From the NCBI GenBank assembly GCA_038030265.1, contig CM075939.1, forward strand, positions 44,063,253 through 44,127,252: a DNA stretch of 64,000 nucleotides. The letters run 5' to 3'. Numbering within the stretch: the stretch's first letter is position 1; each line of letters begins with the position of its first letter. Origin of the DNA: Corythucha ciliata. Lineage: Eukaryota; Arthropoda; Insecta; Hemiptera; Tingidae. Position numbers and translations under genes: made by a program. This document shows positions 56,673 through 64,000 of the stretch, in pieces. Under the pieces are notes generated by a model that saw only the letters and a list, made by a program, of their open reading frames with translations, did not search any database and was not told the DNA's origin.

Positions 56673-58226
56673 ATTTTTTTTTTTTATTAGATTTGAGATT
56701 TATTCATTTGTTTAACATTGTCATTGCAACTGCACATTTGCTCTAGGGCTAATTAGCCCTCTAGGAGCAAGCTTCTAACTAATTACGTCTAACTAATTAT
56801 TATCTCTCCAGCAAAAACAAAATTTCCTGAAGTATTGCAATTTTTCTTCTAGGTCTCCCGTATTGAACTAATAAAGAAAATAGGGGTGGTTGTAAAGGGT
56901 TAAATAAGCAGTTAACATTAAGAAGGGTAATGAGGGTCTAAGACATAATCGAAACAACTGCCATCTAAAATGCGTTATTTTGGACGGCGTCGTTCAAGGA
57001 GTTTGTATAACAGGCAGGCACGCAAAAACTTTCTACAGAACGAAACTTTTAACCATTTTAACTGTTGATAAAACTCCGAGACGTGAGCATCATAAGTTAG
57101 GTCATAAATAAACCTGACACACGCATTCATAGCACGCTCCAAGTGGCTGTTCTGTTCACAGCTGAGACCATCATACACTGCCGAACAATAATCAAAATGC
57201 GGGAAAACCATTGAGCTGATAAGGAGTTTCCTAACAGAAAGTGGTAGGGCGTCCCTTAAAGAGGAGAGCTGTGAAAGTACCCGACACACAGCGGACACGT
57301 GGCAGTCCCAAGCAAGACTCTGATCCAGAGTGACCCCAAGAGTCACGATGCTCCTTGCCCAAGGAATCGCACTACCGTCCACCGTGACACCAACATCCCC
57401 AACCTCAGACAATAAAGATGATAAGAAGTAGCGCGATGCCAACAACATAGCCTGAGTCTTACCTGCGTTGATGACTAAGTCGTTACCTCTAGCCCATTCC
57501 AATATTCTGGCTATATTTTCATTTAACTTGCCAATGGCACGACCCATTGAGGGCGGATCAAAATCAATGTAAAGCTTCAGATCATCCGCATACAAATGAT
57601 ATTTCGAGTGCCTGGTACTCAAAGGGAGGTCTGACTCATATATGGAGAACAGTAGTGGCCCCAAAACCGATCCCTGAGGGACACCACTCGTCACCAACAA
57701 AAAGGAAGAAAATGAACGGTCAGTTGGGGATAAAACGGCCTGTCTTCTTCCCACCAGGTAAGACAGAAACCACAAACACACACTTCGGGAAAATCCCATC
57801 CTCGCAAGCTTCATCACCAGCATCCCATGATTGACCCGGTTGAACGCTCTGCTGAAATCCAGCTGAACCAACGCCGCCACCCTATACTCATCGACTGTCT
57901 GAACAATGTCAGAAGTAATTTTGAGGAGTGCCGAACCACCCGAAATCCACTCTGTGAACGATCAATAAGGTCCTTCGTATTCAAAAAGGGGGTCACCTGA
58001 TCGCACACACACTTCTCAAGAGCCTTGGCCAAACAACGTAGCAGAGAAATCGGCCGGAAGTCCCCAACGCAGGAGGGTTTCGTATTCTTAGGCAGAGGCT
58101 GCAGTCTTCCACGGTTCGGGGAACACAGACTGCTGTAACGAGCAATTGAATATGTGGACAAGTGGCTCCACAATGAATGGCAAGCACTTAATTATAACAG
58201 ACTTTTTATACATGCACATAAAATAC
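56673..58226 (-). mobile_element. 5'-truncated LINE inserted in the dialect A array
   Basis: The insertion reads on the minus strand from about 58226 to a T run (A tail on the minus strand) at about 56674-56685. It carries two overlapping reading registers of a non-LTR reverse transcriptase. Array sequence with the same unit, TTTTTCGCAGTTTCA followed by CCACGA.TATTA, lies at 56645-56671 and 58227-58253, differing at two of 27 positions. This is what a target-site duplication would look like. The 3' untranslated part (56690-56970) is short and AT-rich. Confidence 0.8.
56975..58173 (-). pseudogene. Non-LTR reverse transcriptase, frameshifted
   Basis: From 58173 the first register gives R-P-I-S-L-L-R-C-L-A-K-A-L-E-K and S-Q-S-G-F-R. 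From about 57930 the correct register shifts by one base and stays open to 56975: LDFSRAFNRVNHG, SGVPQGSVLGPLLF, the catalytic YADD in H-L-Y-A-D-D-L-K-L-Y, and the thumb and post-RT region with F-P-H-F-D-Y-C-S-A-V-Y-D-G-L. The catalytic residues are intact, but the single frameshift and the missing endonuclease make it inactive. The style fits the Jockey/CR1 group. It differs clearly from the LINE at 14.6 kb. Confidence 0.88.
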
Positions 58227-58420
58227 TTTTTCGCAGTTTCATCCACGAATATTAGCGCTTTTCCAAAACTTTTTGCTGCGTATTTGCCCCCAGAACAGCG
58301 TACTTGCTTCCGCTTGATAAGGACCTAATGGGACTGCGGGGTTCAGCGTATTTGTTCTATTTTAACCGCAAAGTTACCCCCCAAAGACGAGATTTTTCTT
58401 AATTTGAGCCTTCAGAACAT
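58227..58420 (+). repeat. Degenerate array, dialect A (right of LINE insertion)
   Basis: A units continue for about six copies after the LINE, starting with the unit that also ends the left side. Confidence 0.7.
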
Positions 58421-58429
58421 CGTTTTTTA

Positions 58430-60640
58430 GGGCTAAATCGAATATACTTTTGTATTCACACTTTTTGCTGATCATCCTCAGGTGGGATGGACTGAAAATC
58501 GACGAAAGGACCCTATATTGCCATCCAACAATATACTAAAACGTGCTTTTCACCCACATCCATGAACACAGAACCTAAAAGTCCTCATTTTTCAGTCTTT
58601 AAGCTTTTCGGGGGCCGCGCCTCTGATTGGGGCCCAGGGTGGTTCGCTCCTACCTCGGTATTACGCTACTGTGCGCATTTTTAATGGACAGGGCGGCGAA
58701 GACTTGGCTTCTCACACATTCCCTACGGAGGGAACTGGCATTCAAACGTCAGTCAAACTTACCCACATATAGTGATTTTTGCAAATGGGCGTTTTAACTT
58801 ATTCATCGATAATGCTCGCTCAAAAAACATCAAATATTTCTTCCATTCTTGGAATTTTCCCCTCACCCTCTGCCCTGCTCGTTCACGACCCTTCGGAACA
58901 AAATGATACGCCTATAGATGATAGTCTTCAGTGTTCTATTAACCTAAAACCGGACATTATTTGGCGCGGGGATCGGAAGGGTTTTCCAGTCCTTTGTCTG
59001 GTAAAACATAAAGGAAAAAATATAACACCTTTTCCGCCGGCGAAAGAGAAAGGAACTCCGGGAAAACAGTAAGTTTTTGGAATTAGTTTTAACTTTTTGT
59101 ACAGAGCTATGGAAAGAAATGAGAACCGTATTTATATTCATGGCGTTGACCGGGAGGCATATGAATGGCCAGCACTGGGGGGGGGGGGATGGAATTGCTA
59201 CTTCCTCGCTGTATACTCTTCGTATTTCTTCCTTAAAACTTCCGTTATTCATAGCGAGTTAAAAAGTTATGATGCAGTGTGGTGGTGAGGGTAGGGGGAT
59301 GTTAATGTCGCCCCCGTTTCTTCGGGAGGTTTTTTATGTACGAAAATACCAGAAACTTTTACTTCAGATAAGGGAAGAAGTAGACCTTTCTTGTTCTTGA
59401 AAAAAAAAAGAAACAGACAATGTCTCCGTGTGTGGCTGGTCGAGTCTCGAGTCGCAAGATAAACAGCCAATTCTTTCTTTTTCGCCTCTTACTCTTATAG
59501 GAGCTGGCTGTAGACGATAAGAAAAAAAGGTCTTTTGAACCACCCGGGACTCGCTTATCTAGGAACTTGGGTGACGGCGAAGGGATTTTTTTCTCTTTCC
59601 CTTTTTCCCTTCTTATATTTTTTTCCTGGCACGTAAAAAAAAAGATATAAATTAGAGGAGAAAAATATTTTCAAACAGTGGGGTCGTATTTACCTTTTCA
59701 GCTCGCATGTCACATTCTTGCCACTTCAGGGGTTATTTATCGTGATATCCAGACACTCCCCCCCGCCTCTTCCACCTGATAATTTTATTTAATTCAAAAT
59801 TCAGTTCTACACTTCAATTTTCATCGAGCCGTTGAACAATTCCAAGTTGATTGGAAGACACCAATAGGCGCAAGGGAAAAGGCGATGATCAATAAATGGA
59901 TTCGAAACCCAATAAGAGACACATTTATGAATCACAATTGCAAACCAATTTTCAATACGACGTTCCACCACCACCCGCACTCATCCTCACAACCAATTAC
60001 CGTTTTCGAAATCTCTGACGCTGGGTGGAGGGTGGGGAGTTTGCTTTCAGCTAAAGTTCATTACATTTTCCTCTCGCTCGATTGGCTGAGACTAATTGCA
60101 CATTACTAATTTGTCTTCATCCACTGGAATTGTCACTACATAATCGCGTGATGGTTCTTCATCTTCAGAGAGGAAAACAACGGGGCCTGAATTTTCGAGG
60201 ATACGCTTTTAACCTTAAATTTAACCAGCCCAAAATGGCAGAACTGTCGTTCTATTAAAACTAAAGTATACCAAGTCGACTTTTGAGGATCGAAGGTGGG
60301 AACTTTGATTGTGGTTGTATAAGATTTCCTCCACCCATCATACCATATACGCGTAGGGTTAAGAATTGAAGTTTGATTAGAAGGAATGAAAAGAGGTGGG
60401 AGGGGGAGCGTGAAGGAACTTTATAATTTATTTAAAGTCGATATTCGAGGACTATGAATTATGTCGCTCGTTCTCTCAAGAGAATTCTCCCCCTCCTGAG
60501 AGATTAAATTAAGTTTTCACATTTTGCCTCAAGGGACAGGAATCTTAGAAGTGTGAGCTTAAAATTCTACCAAACAAAATAGGCATTTTTTTATTAGAAA
60601 CAAAAAAAAAAATGATGGCAACCAGGCGAGGTTCCAATTG
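58430..60640. other. AT-rich island, no gene recognised
   Basis: A GC-richer block at 58605-58671 ends in TACGCTACTG, the complement of the CAGTRGCGTA terminus word. A 12-base G run lies at 59177-59188. A run of A lies near 59400. Only short frames. Confidence 0.4.
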
Positions 60641-60642
60641 TA

Positions 60643-60710
60643 ATCGAGTCCCCTCCTTGGGGCAGCGCTCGATGGATTCGAGTCCCGGGTCTCACGAAGT
60701 CCCAAAATAC
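60643..60710 (+). repeat. Header block, copy 3, preceding dialect B units
   Basis: CGAGTCCCCTCCTTGG, GCAGCGCTCGATGGATTCG, AGTCCCGGGTCTCAC and GTCCCAAAATACATG correspond to copy 1 at 25091. Dialect B words follow within about 60 bases (60770-60850). Confidence 0.65.
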
Positions 60711-61439
60711 ATGTTTAACCAGCTCCAACTTCTCGCCATAAACTTGGCTGTTCAGCTGCACTAGCAATAGTCGGTATTTAGCCATTTACAAAGCGCGAAC
60801 TGTCTGTTAGCTGCCACTTTGGGGCTGCGATTAGTCAGTGAGTGTAGCGGCGGAAGTCAGCCGGCATCGGGGGTGCAAGAATCTGAGCAGTTCAGATTTA
60901 CCCCCCCCCCTTTTTTTCCTAGAAAGTACCCTTTTTCGAATCAATTATGACGTCATGTGCAAAAATACAATTCTTGTGGCAAAAATTCCAAATCCTACAT
61001 CAAATTTAACGCCTCTTCATGAAATTGTCTTGTTTCTAGGTTAATTTTCCTGGGTATAATTTGAGTCCTATAGGCACAGTTTTACTAGATAAATGACGTG
61101 TTATAAGCTAAATCGGTCATAAAATTTCGTATTCGCACTATTCAAAGCAGGAACTTAGTGTCAAAGAGCAAGAGTATGCCGTGAACAGTAGCGTACCGTG
61201 GTGATGGCGAGGGGGGTGGACTTCCCAAGGGCCACTATCAGAGAGGGCCCCCTGAATAACTTAAATGTGGAAAAAATATGATTTTTAGGTTCATGTTCAT
61301 AGATTTAGGTACGTGAAAAGGAGTTTTCGTGTACGATTGGATAGTGACTTGGCTCCTTTCGACGATTTTCAGCCCACCCGACTTGGAGAATAGAATGTTA
61401 CCGGTGATCAGCAAACAGTGTGGCTAAATATTCGATCGA

Positions 61440-62110
61440 GCCCACGAAAGCGCAATTCTGACGGCTAAAATTGAGAAAATTTGTGCCTTCTGGAAGCAAA
61501 TTTTTCGGCTAAAGTAGAGAAAATACGCTGATTCCCAAGTCAGTCACACCTGTGAATTCGATGGAGTGGGGAGGCTGAAAATAAATAAATTAATCCTTAA
61601 ATTAAATACTTACCTACTATTCTTTGCTTGTTTTTGAGTTCCGAGAACAAATTGTTCCCCAAGTGGGACTCGAACCCACGACCTCCTAGTTTCGCGCCAG
61701 GTGCTCTAACCAACTGAGCTATCCTGAGAGTCCACGCAAAGAGCTAAAATGTAAAACAAACGCCTTACTCACGGCTATTATTGAGAAAATAATTAATTAG
61801 CGTGGCTAAAAATAAGGAAAACTCTAAATTTCAGCTCAAATTGAGAAAAACTGGGCTAATAATTGAGAAAAACGACAATTTGTAGCAAAAATTGATAAAA
61901 ATTGCTAAAAAATGGTAATTCAGAAAAGTGGTAATTCCCTGCTGAAAATGGAGAAAAAGTGCTAATTCGCGGATTAAATGGACAAAAATCCCAAGCAGAA
62001 TTAAAAATTGATTAAAAATGAATTCAGAATTGGAAATACGCCGATTCTCGGCTTCTGAATGGAACTTATTTGTGGCTAAAAGTGAAAAACAGTACTAATA
62101 CAGAGCAGAT
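61440..62110 (-). repeat. Degenerate 30-base array, dialect A, split by a SINE
   Basis: Minus-oriented units at 61440-61540 and 61740-62110 flank the tRNA-derived SINE at 61575-61735. Confidence 0.7.
61575..61735 (-). mobile_element. tRNA-derived SINE
   Basis: On the minus strand the head at 61731-61656 has an A box, TAGCTCAGTTGG, and a B box, GGTTCGAGTCC, both matching the Pol III consensus. It also has a D arm, an anticodon stem CCTGG/CTAGG around the loop CGCGAAA, and a perfect T arm, GTGGG/CCCAC. The acceptor stem does not pair and position 33 is G rather than U, so it is not a working tRNA. About 80 bases of unrelated body follow, ending in an AATAAATAAATT-type tail on the plus strand (TTTA-rich on the minus strand). 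Confidence 0.7.
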
Positions 62111-62113
62111 ACC

Positions 62114-62170
62114 AAGGGCCTCATAGAGTTTTCCGCCCCGGGCCCCGATAGGTGAATTGGTCCGCCAGTG
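62114..62170 (-). repeat. Dispersed terminal-like block (copy at 33684-33740)
   Basis: AAGGGCCTC.TAGAG.TTTCC, GGCCCCG and GATAGGTG...TCCGCCA occur in the same order at both sites. The complement begins with a TGGCGGAC word, resembling transposon termini. Confidence 0.55.
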
Positions 62171-62790
62171 GCTGTGAAAAATGTACTTTCCCCCTTTATT
62201 GAGCCGTTTTTTGGACGCAAATAGTCCGTCTGGCCATGGCGCGAACGATCACTTTGGCCATTTTCGGCATGTGAATGATCGATTTTGCCTTTGTCCACGA
62301 GCACTAACCACCAGTTTAGCCATTTTTAGGTCGCGTGCGGAGACATTTTGGCAATTCTTTGTGCCAGAATGGCCAGTTATTGTCTATTTTTAGTGCTCAA
62401 ACAGTCAGGTTGGCCATTTTTAAGTCGCGAATCATCAGTTTTGCCATGCATTATGGAGGCGAAAATCGTCAATTGAGCCGTTTTTTTGGTCGAACATAGT
62501 CCGTCAAGCTAATTAAGGCGTAAATGATCATTTTTGTCATTGTTGTGCGTGCGAATGGTCGATTTTGCCAGTTTCGGGGTGGGGATCATGATCCGTTCCA
62601 GGCATTTTCAGAGCTGCACGAATCGTCAGGCTGGACATTTTTTAGGGCGAGTGAAGTCTTATCTGTAGAGAGGGCATTGTCAGTTCGGCTCTTTTTTTTA
62701 AGTTAGCACGATTTATGACTGTTCTGCCCATTTGGGGCGCGAATAATCAGTTTTTCAAACTTTTTTTCATGTCGTTAATATAGCTGTCAA
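62170..62790 (+). repeat. Degenerate 30-base array, dialect B
   Basis: About twenty units of GCGCGAA..GTC..TTTGGCC followed by ATTTTTAGG. Confidence 0.7.
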
Positions 62791-62859
62791 ACGATTTTTA
62801 ATAAAGCCCAACGGTTTGAATTCCAGTTTCCAAGAAAGCGCACTAATGTGCTGTTATTG

Positions 62860-64000
62860 GGGTAGGTACGCGCCTGAAAATTGAGAGAAATCTGTCATTC
62901 GGGGTAAAAATAGAGAAAATGCACTAATTTACGGTTTTTCGATTAAACTTCCACGCCAAAGTGAACACAAAATCATCATTTCGAAGTTTATAGAAGGCCT
63001 TATTTACGGCAAATGCATAGAAAAACGCTGCTGTACAAGCTACTCTGTGTATGTTAGCGTCTAAAATTAATAAAAAGTGCTAATTAATTGATGAATGTAC
63101 AAAAAAAAAACACCAGTTCACGACTAAAACTGAGAAAAAAACGCTAGTTCGCGGATATACTGGAAAAATTGTCTAAATTCGTGGCTAAAATGACCAGACC
63201 GCGCCAATTTATGTAAAAAATAGCGAGAAAATGCTAATTTTAGTTCGCATAAATCTGAAAAAGATTGCTATTTCGAGGCTAGAATTGTGAAAACGCTCTT
63301 TCACGGGCTGTGAAGGCATTATTGCAGCCAAATTAATAAAGAGAGCTAATTAATGGCAGAGTGTGATAAAAAATGCGCGAAAGAAAAATATGTAATTTGC
63401 AGTTAAAACAGAGAAAAAGCGCTAACTCATTGCTAAAATTGATAAATAGTGCTAAATCACGAATAAAATTGAAGATAGGCGCTGATTCGCGAACAGAATT
63501 TATAAAGAGTGCTAATTCGCGAATAAAATTAAGAAAAATACTAATTCGCAAATGTAATTGATAAAAAGCGCTAATTCGCATCTAAACTTGAGAAAATTCG
63601 CGAATAAAATTTAGAAAAAACGCTTATTCGTGAGTAAAATTGAGGAAAAGCGCTAATTCATTTCTGGATGTATAAAATAGCTAATTATTGTTGCTGAAAT
63701 TGAGAAAAATATGTAATATTCACGGTTAAAATTGAGAAAAAGCGTAAATTCACGGCGAAAAAGCGCGAATTAACGGCTGAAATAATTGAAAAGCGTTAAA
63801 TATCGAGGCTAAAATCAAGAAAGGCCGCTGATTCGCAAATAAAATATTTAATAAGCGCTCATTCGCGTACAAAATTGAGGAAATGCTCTAATTCACGGAT
63901 AAAATTGATGAAAGCCGCTAATTAGAGGATAAAAGGGATTAGAGCGCTATTCCGCGGATAAAATTCAGGAAACCAACTAATGATCACAATTACAATTTTA
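62860..64000 (-). repeat. Degenerate 30-base array, dialect A, reverse orientation
   Basis: About thirty-five units read GCTAATTCGCGAATAAAATT followed by GA.AAAAAGC on the plus strand. Between 63450 and 63660 several successive units are exactly 30 bases. The array runs off the window end. Confidence 0.85.

Noticed and set aside
61656..61731. Functional tRNA gene on the minus strand
   Set aside because: The acceptor stem does not pair and the base before the putative CGA anticodon is G instead of U. A SINE head explains it better.
2120..64000. The 30-base arrays as CRISPR arrays
   Set aside because: Repeats are highly degenerate, there are no unique spacers between constant repeats, no cas genes are present, and the surrounding sequence is eukaryotic.

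Overview
This is eukaryotic nuclear DNA, most likely from an arthropod. The evidence is one spliced gene for a chymotrypsin-fold protein with a 65-base intron, four classes of metazoan retroelement, a tRNA-derived SINE, and long stretches without coding potential. The style of the serine-protease homolog and the repeat landscape would fit a hemipteran insect such as a whitefly, but that is a guess. No bacterial operon, CRISPR array or rRNA was seen.

Repeats dominate the window. Much of it consists of degenerate tandem arrays in several sequence 'dialects' (called A to E here), most with a unit near 30 bases, in both orientations. Between them lie AT-rich islands with many homopolymer runs: about 5.7-7.4 kb, 16.5-20.2 kb, 28.1-32.1 kb, 34.9-39.2 kb, 41.3-43.1 kb, 45.0-47.2 kb, 52.0-54.8 kb and 58.4-60.7 kb. 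Only one of these holds a recognisable host gene.

Layout. 0-7.5 kb: unassigned sequence, a fold-back element (1449-1660), two copies of a roughly 200-base dispersed repeat (1818, 3807), then dialect A, C and D arrays. 7.8-9.0 kb: an 18-base minisatellite split by a GC-rich block. 10.3-14.1 kb: a nearly intact Ty3/gypsy-type LTR retrotransposon with two identical 132-base LTRs and a one-base reading offset between gag and pol. 14.6-16.4 kb: a broken Jockey/CR1-like LINE. 20.2-21.5 kb, minus strand: a nest of dead elements, in which a BEL/Pao pol fragment is interrupted by a probable Penelope-like fragment with a hammerhead-like core and abuts a second LINE fragment. 21.5-28.1 kb: arrays, a 20-base minisatellite and a probable non-autonomous hAT element (25532-27059) with an array as cargo. 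32-34.9 kb: further arrays. 36.3-37.5 kb: the serine-protease homolog gene, which has lost its catalytic serine and S1-pocket aspartate. 39.3-51.3 kb: mainly arrays that repeatedly reverse orientation. 54.8-58.4 kb: a dialect A array interrupted by a third LINE on the minus strand. 60.6-64 kb: a repeat header block, a tRNA-derived SINE and more arrays.

The most unusual feature is the higher-order organisation of the arrays. Different dialects share a period near 30 bases and a CGCGAA-type box. One header block precedes three separate B-type arrays. Two array segments 25 kb apart are collinear over about 400 bases. Together these suggest that the arrays are internal parts of larger dispersed composite elements rather than independent satellites. 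All alignments here were made by eye, so array borders are accurate to a few tens of bases at best.
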